NCBI GenBank assembly: GCA_034422735.1
Contig: DAOUJL010000073.1
Span: forward strand, 1 to 52,672
Direction: 5' to 3'
Source of the DNA: CATOSD01 sp034422735
Lineage (GTDB): Bacteria > Chloroflexota > Dehalococcoidia > Lucifugimonadales > CATOSD01
DNA length: 52,672 nucleotides
The notes below the pieces were generated by a model. It made no database searches. It was not told where the DNA came from and saw only the letters and a program-made list of their open reading frames with translations. The translations under genes and the position numbers were made by a program. Shown in pieces: positions 15,331-24,616 of this stretch (the first letter of the stretch is position 1; the number at the start of each line of letters is the position of its first letter).

Positions 15331-17172
15331 TCAGGACGGGAGAGGCGGCAACCTGGTGGGCGTGTCGGCTATGAAGCCGGAGAGGTTAAGCGCGGTGTGG
15401 ATGAGGCCTATGTGGGAATAGGCCTGTGGGAAGTTGCCGAGCTGGCGCCGGGTGACAGGGTCGAACATCTCGGCGAACAATCCCAGGTGGTTCGACTGGG
15501 TTGTGATCACCTCGTGGAAAAAGTCCATGGCGCGGTCATTCTGGCCGGTGTAGATGAGGTTGCCCATCAGCCAGAAGCTCAGCAACGTAAAGGCGCCCTC
15601 TTCCTGGCCGGCCAGCCCGTCGTCCGTCTCGTGGGGCAGATACCGCCACACGAGAGGCCCCTGGGTGAGTTCGCGTTCGATGGCGTCCACGTTTTGCCGA
15701 ACGCGGGGGTCATCTCGCTCTATCAGGTTCATGAACGGTATGCCCAGATTCGATGCGTCGAGCGCCTCGCTGCCGTAGCGCTGCCGGAAAGCCTGCTTGC
15801 TCTCCGACCAGCCCTGGTCGAGGATCTCGTTCTTGATGTTGTCTGCCGCCAGCGACCAGCGGCGGTACAGCCGCCGGTGCCCCAGGGCCGCGGCGATGTA
15901 GGCGGCATAGTCGAGTGCGGCCCAGCACATGACCTTGGAGTAGACGAAGTGCTGGAGCTCGCCCCGCACCTCCCACACGCCCCTGTCCTTGCGTCGCCAG
16001 TTTCCCATGACGAACTCGGCCAGAAACTGGACGAGCTCCCACAACTCCGGCTCCAACTGTCCCTTCAGCACGAGCAGCGAGTGGATTGTTACGATAACTT
16101 CTCCGAAGACGTCCATCTGGACGTGGTCGGCGGCCGCGTTGCCGATGCGGACGGGCCGCGAATCCTCGTAGCCTCGCAGGTGGTCGAGCGTGTACTCTCG
16201 CAGCGAGGATGCGGGGCTGATGCCGTACAGGATGCGGGTTTTGCGGCGGTGAAGGTTGCACTGCTCCAGGAGCCAGTGACGATACCTGTCCGCGCCGTAT
16301 TCGTCGCCCAGCCGGTACAGGACGTCGACCGTGAAGCTCGCATCCCTGAGCCACGAGTAGCGGTAGTCCCAGTTGCGGGTTCCACCGATGGTCTCCGGCA
16401 GGCTCGTTGTGGGGGCGGCCACGACGGCGCCGGTGTAACGGTACATCATCAGGTGAAGCGCGAGGAAGGAACGCACCACCGAGTCTCGCCAGAGGCCCGT
16501 GTAGCGCATACGCGAGACCAGCCCCTCCCAGTAGCTTCTCGTGGTCGCCAGCTTCTCGGCGGTGTGGTAGCGCTCCACGCCCGCGGGGCGCCCGTTGCCG
16601 TAGGCAAGCACGAAGGTGGCGGACTGTCCCTGCCTGAGGGTGAAGCGCGTGTGGACGCCGCGCTCGTCGAAGGGCAGGGGTACGGTGGCGGCGAGCGTCA
16701 TCGTCTGGCGGCCGCCCCTGGACCTGACCGCGGTCGAGCCGGAGCGCGAACGCTGCGCCGAGAACGAAGGCATGGCGCGGGCGTAGTCGTGGCGGGGCTG
16801 GTAATCGCAGACCACCTCAATCTCGCCGGCCGCACATTCGACTATACGGTGAATCTCGTCGTCCGCACTCGGCGGAGTCTCCGGGTTATCGTCGTCGTCG
16901 TGCTGGGCCGGCATGAAGTCCGTAAGGATCAGCACGCCGTCCGCGGTGGTGAACGTGGTCCGCAGTATGTTTGTGTCGCCCACGTAGGCCTGGTCGGTGG
17001 TTATGACGGAAGCCGCGGGGGCGATGCGATAGTGACCGCCGACGTGCTGATCCAGGATGGCGGCGAAAACGCTTGGCGAATCGAAACGGGGAAAGCAGCA
17101 CCAGTCGATAGAGCCGTCTGTGCCTACCAGGGCCGCCGATGACATGTCACCTATCAATCCGTAGCTATACAC
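15331..17172 (-). CDS. Glycoside hydrolase family 15 protein (glucoamylase/trehalase-like)
   Basis: About 613 residues with the GH15 layout. The N-terminal beta-sandwich starts YGLIGDMSSAALVG and GSIDWCCFPRFDSP; the (alpha/alpha)6 barrel follows with GTRNWDYRYSWLRDASFT (near 267). The catalytic acid motif is GVWEVRGE with YSKVMCW (near 400), and the catalytic base motif is EEGAFTLLSFW (near 523). Members hydrolyse alpha-1,4-glucan ends or trehalose by inversion. No signal peptide is seen, pointing to cytosolic storage-sugar turnover. The frame runs upstream to 17355, but that extension does not look like the family, so GTG 17172 is chosen; the exact start is uncertain. It is divergent from the STAS signalling cluster. 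Confidence 0.92.
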   Translation of the reverse strand: MYSYGLIGDMSSAALVGTDGSIDWCCFPRFDSPSVFAAILDQHVGGHYRIAPAASVITTDQAYVGDTNILRTTFTTADGVLILTDFMPAQHDDDDNPETPPSADDEIHRIVECAAGEIEVVCDYQPRHDYARAMPSFSAQRSRSGSTAVRSRGGRQTMTLAATVPLPFDERGVHTRFTLRQGQSATFVLAYGNGRPAGVERYHTAEKLATTRSYWEGLVSRMRYTGLWRDSVVRSFLALHLMMYRYTGAVVAAPTTSLPETIGGTRNWDYRYSWLRDASFTVDVLYRLGDEYGADRYRHWLLEQCNLHRRKTRILYGISPASSLREYTLDHLRGYEDSRPVRIGNAAADHVQMDVFGEVIVTIHSLLVLKGQLEPELWELVQFLAEFVMGNWRRKDRGVWEVRGELQHFVYSKVMCWAALDYAAYIAAALGHRRLYRRWSLAADNIKNEILDQGWSESKQAFRQRYGSEALDASNLGIPFMNLIERDDPRVRQNVDAIERELTQGPLVWRYLPHETDDGLAGQEEGAFTLLSFWLMGNLIYTGQNDRAMDFFHEVITTQSNHLGLFAEMFDPVTRRQLGNFPQAYSHIGLIHTALNLSGFIADTPTRLPPLPS

Positions 17173-17344
17173 ATCACTTGCCCAATGGGTTGTGGCGCCA
17201 AGAGTGGGGACGCAAGTATAGCACTGGGCGCCGAGCCGTCGCAACCGGGTGGCAATGCGCGATGGGCCACCGATACAGACCGCATCCTGAGACGCAAACG
17301 CGAAGGATGAAGTGAGATTAGTCGAGCGGCAAGGCTTGTCAAGC

Positions 17345-17373
17345 TTGACTTTCAACCATCGAAATGCTATTTA
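17345..17373 (+). promoter_or_regulatory. Candidate promoter of the STAS/PP2C signalling cluster
   Basis: TTGACT at 17345-17350, a 17-bp spacer, then TATTTA at 17368-17373. The -35 is good (5/6) and the -10 is weak (3/6), in an AT-rich patch unlike its surroundings. It would give a leader of about 100 nt before the STAS gene at 17481. The rest of the 308-bp divergent region (17173-17480) shows nothing else recognisable. Confidence 0.4.
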
Positions 17374-17480
17374 TAGACAGGACTGGGGCAGCCGTCGGGC
17401 GCGTGCCAACCGCAGGCCACGGCCTTGCCCGGCCCGCGCGTAAGCGAGCAGCCCTATAACCCAGAGGAGACGAACATCCT

Positions 17481-17819
17481 ATGGACATCAGCACCGAGCG
17501 CCAGGGTTCTACCCTTTTCGCCAACGTAGGGGACCGCATCGACGGCACCGAGGCACGCAACTTCCAGGAGACTCTGACCAGCGTTATCGACGAGGAAGTA
17601 AAGGCACTGATCCTCGATCTCGAAGAGCTCAGCTACATAAGCAGTGCCGGACTCAGGGTGATACTTCTAACCGCCAGGGTACTGCAACGACAGGGCGGCA
17701 AGCTGGCGATCTGCTCGCTGTCCGACCCTATTCGCGAGGTGTTCGAGATAAGCGGCTTCGACAAAATCATCCCGGTTCACTCCACCAGGGAAGAGGCGGC
17801 CTCGGCCATAGGCGCGTAG
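17481..17819 (+). CDS. STAS-domain anti-sigma factor antagonist (RsbV/SpoIIAA-like)
   Basis: 112 residues forming a single STAS domain. The phosphorylation loop reads YISSAGLRVIL, with S55 aligning to the phosphoserine of SpoIIAA/RsbV. In partner switching, the unphosphorylated antagonist binds the anti-sigma kinase and frees its target; the kinase phosphorylates it and a PP2C phosphatase resets it. The next two genes encode exactly such a phosphatase and an HATPase kinase. AGAGGAGA precedes the ATG. The protein is cytoplasmic and of normal family length. Confidence 0.93.
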   Translation: MDISTERQGSTLFANVGDRIDGTEARNFQETLTSVIDEEVKALILDLEELSYISSAGLRVILLTARVLQRQGGKLAICSLSDPIREVFEISGFDKIIPVHSTREEAASAIGA

Positions 17820-17902
17820 CGGTACGCTCCACGCGGCCGGAGTCAGCGCCTAAGCGCACCCCCCGGCCGCACAGACTCGAGGGCTAAGCGTCATTTGATT
17901 GC

Positions 17903-19066
17903 ATGTCTACTGATAGACCTTACAAAATCCTGGTAGTCGACGACGAGCCGGACCTAGAACCGCTGATACTACAGCGGATGCGTCGTGACATTAGAAGAAA
18001 ACAGTACACCTTTGTGTTCGCGCGCAACGGCATAGAGGCGCTCGAAAAACTGAGCCTCGATGAGTCCATCGACTTGGTGTTGTCGGACATCAACATGCCC
18101 CAGATGGACGGCCTGACGCTGCTGAGCCAGATTCCGAATGTCAGCACCGACGTTCGCTCGGTCATCATCTCCGCTTATGGCGACATGAAGAATATTCGCA
18201 CCGCCATGAACCGGGGCGCCTTTGATTTCGTCACAAAGCCGATAGACTTCGAGGACCTTCGAGTAACGATCGAGCGCACACTGAGCCATCTACTCGAATG
18301 GCGGGACGCGCTGGAGTCGCGCAACAAGCTGACGGTGCTGCAGAATGAGTTGGACATCGCGAGCCATATGCAGCAGTCGTTGCTGCCCAGCCACTTTCCA
18401 GAGGGCGCCACTTTCCAGGTGTACGGCAGGATGGAACCCGCGCGCAACGTCGGGGGAGACTTCTTCGACATTCTGAACCGCGAACAGGGTCAACTGGGCG
18501 TTGTGGTAGCGGACGTTTCGGACAAGGGCGTGCCCGCCGCGCTGTTTATGATGTCGAGCCGCACGCTCATCAGGGCCATGTCTATCGGCAGCGCAACGCC
18601 GGGGGAGGTGCTCGCGAGCGTCAACGAATTGCTGCTGGAAGACAACGACTCCACAATGTTCGTGACTCTCTTCTACGCCGTTTACGACCCCGAAAATGGC
18701 ATGTTCACCTACGCGAACGGGGGCCACAATCCGCCTCTGCTCGTGCACTCCGACGGTACCTCCGAGGAGTTGCCCCTGACCGGGGGTATCGCGTTGGGGC
18801 TTGTGCCGGATTTCGAGTATGAAGAACGTACGCTGAGGCTGATGCCCGGCGACGCGCTGATACTGTATACCGATGGTGTGACCGAAGCGATGAACGAAGA
18901 GCAGGAGGAGTTTGGCGTACCCAGGCTGGTGGAGGTGTTCGAGGCCGCCCCGCCAATCGATGCGGAAGATGCCACAGGGCGCGTTTTCTCGGCGGTGCAC
19001 GATTTCGCCGGCGACGCCGACCAGTCGGACGATATCACCTGCATGGTGCTCCACCGCCGGCAGTAG
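17903..19066 (+). CDS. Response regulator-PP2C (RsbU-type) serine phosphatase
   Basis: 387 residues. The receiver domain (1-125) has acidic pocket D13/D14, phosphoacceptor D62 (LSDINMP) and the lysine of VTKPID. A helical linker (HLLEWRDALESRN...NELDIASHMQQSLLP) joins it to a SpoIIE/RsbU-type PP2C domain with RNVGGDFFD, VADVSDKG, NGGHNPP, YTDGVTEAMN and QSDDIT, which hold the metal-binding aspartates. Phosphorylation of the receiver, presumably by the histidine kinase four genes on, should control dephosphorylation of the STAS protein. It lies 83 bp downstream of the STAS gene in the same direction. Confidence 0.94.
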   Translation: MSTDRPYKILVVDDEPDLEPLILQRMRRDIRRKQYTFVFARNGIEALEKLSLDESIDLVLSDINMPQMDGLTLLSQIPNVSTDVRSVIISAYGDMKNIRTAMNRGAFDFVTKPIDFEDLRVTIERTLSHLLEWRDALESRNKLTVLQNELDIASHMQQSLLPSHFPEGATFQVYGRMEPARNVGGDFFDILNREQGQLGVVVADVSDKGVPAALFMMSSRTLIRAMSIGSATPGEVLASVNELLLEDNDSTMFVTLFYAVYDPENGMFTYANGGHNPPLLVHSDGTSEELPLTGGIALGLVPDFEYEERTLRLMPGDALILYTDGVTEAMNEEQEEFGVPRLVEVFEAAPPIDAEDATGRVFSAVHDFAGDADQSDDITCMVLHRRQ

Positions 19067-19091
19067 GCTTCCCGGAAGTTAGGCTACTTCA

Positions 19092-19508
19092 TTGAGTGAG
19101 ACACTATCACTTAAATTCGAGACCAGAATCGAAGAGCTGATACGTCTCCAGAGCGAGATCGAACAGCTGGGCGAACGTGAGGGCTGGGACCCCGCACTGG
19201 TGTTCCACGTCAACCTTGCGGTCGAGGAATTGGCTACCAACATAATGAGTTATGGCCATTCCGGAGGCCTTCACGAGTTCGAAGTCATCCTCAAGTCAGA
19301 GATCGACCAACTCTCGATAGATATCTGGGACGATGGCCGTCCGTTCGATCCTCTCACAGATGCCCCCGAACCTGACTTGGATGCTTCGCTGGAGGACAGA
19401 CGCATAGGCGGACTCGGCATCTACTTCGCCGAAACCCTCATGGACGAGATGAGGTACGAGAGGGAGGATGGCAGGAACCACCTGACCTTGATCAAGCGCA
19501 GGGAGTGA
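19092..19508 (+). CDS. Anti-sigma regulatory serine kinase (RsbW-like HATPase)
   Basis: 138 residues, a single HATPase_c_2 domain. The N-box reads HVNLAVEELATNIMSYGHSGG; the G1 region is IWDDGRPFDP and the G2/ATP lid is RIGGLGIYFAETLMDEM, so an active ATP-binding site is expected. It would phosphorylate the STAS antagonist and sequester a sigma factor or other partner. No sigma factor gene is nearby, so the output target is unknown. The start codon is TTG at 19092, 25 bp after the phosphatase gene. The stop overlaps the next gene's ATG by one base (TGATG). Confidence 0.92.
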   Translation: MSETLSLKFETRIEELIRLQSEIEQLGEREGWDPALVFHVNLAVEELATNIMSYGHSGGLHEFEVILKSEIDQLSIDIWDDGRPFDPLTDAPEPDLDASLEDRRIGGLGIYFAETLMDEMRYEREDGRNHLTLIKRRE

Positions 19509-20767
19509 TGAAGGCGGGCCGACTATACGTTTCGTTAGCCCTGCTGGCGATACTCGCCGCGTTGGGCGCCCAGGGATGCGATTCCGGGCCGGCGCAGCCG
19601 GATACCGGTCCATCCGGTTCACCACGGGCCGAAGCCTCCCCCGTAGCCACGGCGGTTTCGACCTCCGTTCCCGGCGTCAGCGAAGAATCGGTGGTGTTCG
19701 GACAATCGGCGGCGTTCAGCGGTCCGGCGCAGGAGCTCGGCTCCAACATGCGCTTGGGTATCGAAGCGGCCTTCCACGAAAGAAACCTCGCCGGCGGAGT
19801 CCACGGCCGGCAACTCGCGCTGACCTCCCTCGACGATGCCTACGAGCCGGAGGCGGCGGTATCCAATACGACGGCGCTGATTGAAGGCGGGGATGTTTTC
19901 GCGCTGATTGGCGCAGTCGGCACCCCAACTTCGCGCTCTGCCGTGCCCGTAGCCCTGGCCGCCGACGTTCCTTACATTGCCCCTTTCACCGGTGCCGAAT
20001 TCCTGCGCGACGAACAGCTCACAAACGTCATCAATGTTCGCGCCTCGTACTACCAGGAGACCGAGGAGATGGTCGAACGGCTGACGACGGACCTGGGCAT
20101 AACGCGCATCGCCGTTATGTACCAGGACGATTCCTACGGCCGTGCGGGATACACCGGAGCGAGGCAAGCGCTCGAGCGCAGAGGCATGGAGCCGGTGGCC
20201 ATCGGCGTCTACCCCCGCAACACTGTTTCCGTGAAGACCGCCCTTGTGGACCTTCAACAGGGCGATCCCGAGGCAGTGATAATGATCGGGGCGTACAAGC
20301 CGGTGTCTACGCTGGTGCTATGGGCGCGCCACATAGGGCTGGACCCGATTTTTATGACCGTCTCGTTCGTGGGCAGCAATGCCCTTTCCAGAGAGCTTGG
20401 AGCGATGGGGGAAGGCGTGTACGTCACGCAGGTGGTGCCGTTTCCGACCGACGACACTGTACCCATAGTGAGGGCGTATCTGGACGCGCTCACGGCCTAC
20501 GCCCCTGAGACCGTGCCGGGGTTCGTGTCGCTTGAGGGTTATCTGGCGGGGCTTCTGGCTATTGCGGGCCTCGAGGCGTGCGGCCGCGACGTGGACCGTG
20601 AGTGTTTCTTGAATGCTCTTCACCAGCCGGCGCTCACGGACATTGGGGGCTTTCGGGTCAGCTTCAATACCCACGACAACCAGGGATCCGACGCCGTGTT
20701 CCTGACGACCATAGGGAGCGACGGACAGTACCATCCGTTAGAGAGGATGGCGGAGGTTACGCCGTGA
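19508..20767 (+). CDS. Lipoprotein substrate-binding protein, branched-chain amino acid/LivJ type
   Basis: A 419-residue type I periplasmic-binding-fold protein (Peripla_BP_6). A lipoprotein signal peptide ends at LGAQGC (C24 lipidated), then a low-complexity Ser/Pro/Ala linker, then a bilobed receptor with GSNMRLGIEAA, LIGAVGTPTSRS and AVMYQDDSYGRAGY. Such proteins normally feed ABC importers, but no permease or ATPase gene is present. Instead the gene is wedged between the anti-sigma kinase and a histidine kinase, overlapping both (TGATG upstream, GTGA downstream). The likely role is therefore ligand recognition for the downstream membrane kinase (inference). GTG 19505 is an alternative start. 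Confidence 0.9.
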   Translation: MKAGRLYVSLALLAILAALGAQGCDSGPAQPDTGPSGSPRAEASPVATAVSTSVPGVSEESVVFGQSAAFSGPAQELGSNMRLGIEAAFHERNLAGGVHGRQLALTSLDDAYEPEAAVSNTTALIEGGDVFALIGAVGTPTSRSAVPVALAADVPYIAPFTGAEFLRDEQLTNVINVRASYYQETEEMVERLTTDLGITRIAVMYQDDSYGRAGYTGARQALERRGMEPVAIGVYPRNTVSVKTALVDLQQGDPEAVIMIGAYKPVSTLVLWARHIGLDPIFMTVSFVGSNALSRELGAMGEGVYVTQVVPFPTDDTVPIVRAYLDALTAYAPETVPGFVSLEGYLAGLLAIAGLEACGRDVDRECFLNALHQPALTDIGGFRVSFNTHDNQGSDAVFLTTIGSDGQYHPLERMAEVTP

Positions 20768-22947
20768 GGGAGCGACTTAGCCGGCGGCCAGCCCTCCTTG
20801 ATCGCATATCCGTGCAGATGTACGTGGGCATCGGCGGCGCCGCCGCGCTGACGCTGCTGGCGTCCCTGGTCGCCTTCTTCTCTTTCTACCAGGTAACGCA
20901 GCACCAGGAGACGGTCAACAAGGAGGCTGTTCCTAATCTGGCCGCCGCCTTTGGCGTGGCCCAGCACGGCAACAGCCTGGTGGCCGCCGCGCCGCGCCTT
21001 ACGACGGCGCAGTCCTACGAAGAGTTGTCGGCCGTCGCGGACGAGATAACCGTAGTTCGCCGCCAGTTCGAAAATCAACTGGACGCGCTTGAAGCGCAAG
21101 CGGGCGGGACGGGAGGCGAGTTCGAGAGCATCCGGGCGCAGGCTGACACGCTTATCAACAACATCCTGCTCATACGATACAACACCTCGGACCTGCTACA
21201 GCTCAGGGACGAGCGCGACGCGCTGGCCGCCGAGCTGGATACGCTGACCGGCAGACTGAACGGCCTGATCGCCCCCGAGCTGGACGACCAGCTCTTCTAT
21301 GCCATGACCGGTCACCGTGAACTGGGTATGCCTGCCGCCCCACGCTCTGAGTACTTCTCGGAAGACGAGCTGCTTCTCTACCGCAGGCTCGCGGAGTTGC
21401 AGAGCGACGCCGGTGAGGCGACCTTGCACCTGTCCGACGCCTTTACAGTATCGGACCCCTCGCTAATCGAGCCGCTGCGGGAGAAGTTCGAGTCGGCAAA
21501 GGGGCGCATAGAGCGCAACATGGCCCCGCTCAGGGGCACCGAACTGCACACGCAGCTTACGCCCATAATCGACCAGATTCTCGAGGTTGGCGTGGGCCAG
21601 ACCAACGGCTTCGACCTGCTGGACCGCGAGCTCAGACTGGTGGAGCACCAGGGCGAGCTACTCAACCAAAACCGTGAGCAGGCCGTCAGCCTGGTGGCCG
21701 AACTGAACGCCCTGGTGGACAAGGCACGCGCCGACTCGGAGGCCGCCACGCTCGCCTCCGCCCAGGCGCTCCTCACGGGCAGAAACCTACTCATCGGCAT
21801 CACGGCGGTCAGCTTCACCGGGGCAGTCCTTATCGCATGGCTCTACATCGGGCGCGTGATTCTGCGCCGCATAGCGCAGCTATCGGTGTCGATGACCCGC
21901 ATGGCGGGCGGCGACCTCGAGACGCGCGTGGAGGTGGGCGGCCGGGACGAAGTGGCGGACATGGCCGCGGCTCTGGACGTATTCCGTCAGCACGCCTTGG
22001 AGGTGCAGCGCCTCAACCTGGTAGAAGAACTGGCCCAGGAGTTGCAGGGAAAGAACGATGAACTGGAGGAGGTGTTGGGATATCTTCGCCTGGCGCAGGA
22101 CCAGATTGTGGTCAGGGAGAAGCTGGCGGCGCTCGGTGAACTCACCGCGGGTGTAGCCCACGAGATTCGTAACCCCCTCAACTTCATAAAGAACTTCTCC
22201 GAGTCTTCCGAGGAGCTGATCGCGGAGTTGAGGGAGGTGCTGGAAGAGGACGCCGACGATCAGGACGAGTTGATCGATGAGATATCGGAGGACCTGGTGG
22301 CTAATCTGGGCCGCATCAGGTCTCACGGCGAGCGAGCCAACCGTATCGTGCACGACATGCTGATGATGGGTCGCGGCGCCGGCGACTGGCACCCTACAAA
22401 TATCAACCTGCTTTTGGACGAGCACTCCCGGCTGGCCTACCACAGCGCCCGCGCGCTCGATCCGAACTTCAACCTGGACATAAAGTACGAATTCGACGAA
22501 AACGTGGGCGAGATAGCCGTGATTCCGCAGGACCTGGCAAGGGTGTTTCTCAACATGGTGAGCAACGCGGCTTACGCCACCAACCAGAGACGCGGGAGCA
22601 TAGGCGTAGAGGTTGCGACGAAGGATTCGTACTTCCCGACCGTGTGGCTCGTTACCGAACGCCTCGGAGATGGCATTCGAGTTCAGATAAAGGACAACGG
22701 GGGAGGCATTCCGGACGACGTGCTGGAGAAGATATTCAACCCGTTCTTCACCACCAAGCCGACCGGCGAGGGGACGGGTCTTGGGCTGTCCATGTGCAAC
22801 GACATCATTCGACAGCACGGGGGCACTATTCGAGTGGATGTTGAACCGGGCGAGGGCACCAACATGATCATCGACCTGCCGCTCGAGCCACCTGAGGTCG
22901 GGTCCGGGATGGAAGGAGAAGAAGTCGCCACTCCAACCGGAGGTTAG
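20764..22947 (+). CDS. Membrane sensor histidine kinase with HAMP domain
   Basis: 727 residues starting at GTG 20764, which overlaps the TGA of the binding-protein gene. There is TM1 at about 20-43, an extracytoplasmic helical sensor of about 300 residues, and TM2 at about 341-364. A HAMP (RRIAQLSVSMTRMAGGDLE), a coiled coil, and the dimerisation box GVAHEIRNPLN with H466 follow. The ATPase has NMVSNAAYAT (N), DNGGGIP (G1), FNPFFTTK (F) and GEGTGLGL (G2). An acidic insert after the H-box (EEDADDQDELIDE) is unusual. It probably binds the co-encoded periplasmic lipoprotein, in the manner of TorT-TorS or LuxP-LuxQ, and phosphorylates the receiver-PP2C protein. Confidence 0.93.
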   Translation: MRERLSRRPALLDRISVQMYVGIGGAAALTLLASLVAFFSFYQVTQHQETVNKEAVPNLAAAFGVAQHGNSLVAAAPRLTTAQSYEELSAVADEITVVRRQFENQLDALEAQAGGTGGEFESIRAQADTLINNILLIRYNTSDLLQLRDERDALAAELDTLTGRLNGLIAPELDDQLFYAMTGHRELGMPAAPRSEYFSEDELLLYRRLAELQSDAGEATLHLSDAFTVSDPSLIEPLREKFESAKGRIERNMAPLRGTELHTQLTPIIDQILEVGVGQTNGFDLLDRELRLVEHQGELLNQNREQAVSLVAELNALVDKARADSEAATLASAQALLTGRNLLIGITAVSFTGAVLIAWLYIGRVILRRIAQLSVSMTRMAGGDLETRVEVGGRDEVADMAAALDVFRQHALEVQRLNLVEELAQELQGKNDELEEVLGYLRLAQDQIVVREKLAALGELTAGVAHEIRNPLNFIKNFSESSEELIAELREVLEEDADDQDELIDEISEDLVANLGRIRSHGERANRIVHDMLMMGRGAGDWHPTNINLLLDEHSRLAYHSARALDPNFNLDIKYEFDENVGEIAVIPQDLARVFLNMVSNAAYATNQRRGSIGVEVATKDSYFPTVWLVTERLGDGIRVQIKDNGGGIPDDVLEKIFNPFFTTKPTGEGTGLGLSMCNDIIRQHGGTIRVDVEPGEGTNMIIDLPLEPPEVGSGMEGEEVATPTGG

Positions 22948-23741
22948 CGGGAAGAGCTGTCCCTGTCGACGGACATCGCGGCCTCCAGGTGGAATCGGCC
23001 GGCGAAATCGTCAATCGGCGACCTCTTATCTTCTTCCAGTGCCTCTCTGGGCAGCCGGGCCAGCGACACGTACTCGGGCATGACGATCCCACCGGTGAAT
23101 ACAAGACGCATAGCTATTTCTACGCTGATATCAGTCTCGTACACTTCGTCCTCGTTCACGAAGGCCATGTTGCCCGAGGTCGGGTTAGGCACCGTGGGAA
23201 CGTAAACTACGGCCAGCGAAGTCTGGGTGTCGACGTTGTACGCTCGTCCCGTAACGAAGCCCAGCGCCAGCATTCCATCTTTGGGCCACTCCAGAAAGAC
23301 CACGCGGCTGAAATTGTACTTCGACGAGAGCACTTCCGTGAGTTGCTCGGTGACACCGTAGATGGAGCCCACCACCGGAGTCTTGCGCAGGATTGTGCTC
23401 TTTACCTCGATTAGCTTGCGTCCCCAGGCAGTGGCTACAATGAGACCTACTACGAAGAATATGATGAGAAAGACGATGACGCCGATCCCCGGAAAGTCGA
23501 TCGGATAGCCCAGCAGTGTCTGGTCATTTATGAAGGGAAGTCCTCGAATGAACGAGTCGGCGTTCTCGATCAGGAATGCGATCACGAGAATGGTGACAAG
23601 CAGTGGAATCAGCACAACCACGCCATCCACCATCCGGCGTTGCAGCGACGCTTTGAAGCGCGAGAGCGTTCTTGGCTTTCGCTCCTCGGATTCGTTAAGG
23701 TTCGCGCTGCTCACCTTGAAACCTCCTGCTTCTTTCTCCAC
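22944..23741 (-). CDS. DUF502 family membrane protein
   Basis: 265 residues, two strong membrane helices (about 37-60 and 84-108) and a soluble C-terminal domain. The family signatures are the GVVVLIPLLVTI first helix, a GRKLIEVKSTILRKTPVVGSIYG-type loop after the second helix, and VYVPTVPNPTSGNM. DUF502 proteins are widespread membrane proteins, sometimes linked to ciprofloxacin tolerance or envelope functions, without a defined activity. The stop overlaps the convergent histidine kinase stop by 4 bp. An internal ATG (MVDGVVVL) is an alternative, shorter start. Confidence 0.88.
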   Translation of the reverse strand: MEKEAGGFKVSSANLNESEERKPRTLSRFKASLQRRMVDGVVVLIPLLVTILVIAFLIENADSFIRGLPFINDQTLLGYPIDFPGIGVIVFLIIFFVVGLIVATAWGRKLIEVKSTILRKTPVVGSIYGVTEQLTEVLSSKYNFSRVVFLEWPKDGMLALGFVTGRAYNVDTQTSLAVVYVPTVPNPTSGNMAFVNEDEVYETDISVEIAMRLVFTGGIVMPEYVSLARLPREALEEDKRSPIDDFAGRFHLEAAMSVDRDSSSR

Positions 23742-23929
23742 GCGCGTTCAGAACAGGGCGCCCTCGCCAGGCACCTATACTCTACCACTTTTTTTGCAAC
23801 AGTTGAGCCAAGCTTTGTGGGTTCTGGAATCTGGGCCTCGGCCTGCCCCACAGCCGCCGGACGTCCGTCCGGAAGGCCCTGGCCTGTGGTGACTCTACCG
23901 GAGTCTGAGCGCCATCGTGAGGGTGGGCG

Positions 23930-24589
23930 TTGAGCGCCGGCTGCCGCCGCGCAGGAGCGGAGCCACGCTCCATCGGCGGAACGGACGCAGTTCGCGACTG
24001 GTGGAAGAGGCCGTTCGACCTCGTCATACTCGTTGCCGTGCACATAGCGCTTGCCCCGCTCTGGATCGCGCTGTGGACGCTCATTCCGCTGGCGATCTGG
24101 CTGTACGACCGCGGCCCCATCTTCTATACCCAGCCGAGGTTGGGCAAGGGCGGCCGCGTGTTCAAGGTGTACAAGTTCAGATCTATGGTGCCAGACGCTG
24201 AGCGGGTGAGCGGGGCGGTATGGGCATCGGAAGACGATCCGAGAATAACGCCGGTGGGTCGCGTTTTGCGTAATCGCGCTCTGGACGAACTCCCACAGGT
24301 CATAAACATGTTCAGCGGGGACCTGAGCCTGGTCGGACCGCGCGCCGAGCGTCCGGAGCTCGCAGACGAGTTTGCGGCGAGCCTGCCCAACTTCCACCGT
24401 CGGCTCCTGGTCAGGCCCGGCCTGACCGGGCTGGCGCAGGTGTACGGCAGCTACGACACGTCGCCTCACAACAAGCTCCGCTACGACACGCTGTACATGC
24501 GGCGCATGTCTCCCTGGCTGGACGTGAAGCTGCTGGCGCTCTCGGTGTGGGTCACCCTCACGGCGAGGTGGCAGGACAGGGAGCGCTGA
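23930..24589 (+). CDS. Undecaprenyl-phosphate sugar phosphotransferase (bacterial sugar transferase)
   Basis: 219 residues matching the catalytic domain of WcaJ/PglC-type initiating sugar transferases. There is one membrane (re-entrant) helix after WWKRPFDLVIL, then GPIFYTQPRLGKGGRVFKVY, KFRSM, a DELPQ motif (LDELPQVINMF), SLVGPRAERPE and RPGLTGLAQV. It would transfer a sugar-1-phosphate to undecaprenyl phosphate, starting an exopolysaccharide or glycan unit at the inner membrane. The start is TTG 23930, preceded by GAGGGTGG. No other glycan genes are adjacent, so the pathway is unknown; length fits the short (non-CoA-binding) form. Confidence 0.92.
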   Translation: MSAGCRRAGAEPRSIGGTDAVRDWWKRPFDLVILVAVHIALAPLWIALWTLIPLAIWLYDRGPIFYTQPRLGKGGRVFKVYKFRSMVPDAERVSGAVWASEDDPRITPVGRVLRNRALDELPQVINMFSGDLSLVGPRAERPELADEFAASLPNFHRRLLVRPGLTGLAQVYGSYDTSPHNKLRYDTLYMRRMSPWLDVKLLALSVWVTLTARWQDRER

Positions 24590-24616
24590 CGGATCCTATC
24601 CGGCCGTCCTGGAGGT

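Noticed and set aside
15397..17142. 581-codon plus-strand frame opposite the GH15 gene
   Set aside because: No motif, no ribosome binding site, and the GH15 frame carries complete catalytic signatures.
20602..20763. 54-codon N-terminal extension of the histidine kinase
   Set aside because: It lies wholly inside the binding-protein gene, translates to non-family sequence, and GTG 20764 overlaps the upstream stop as expected for coupling.
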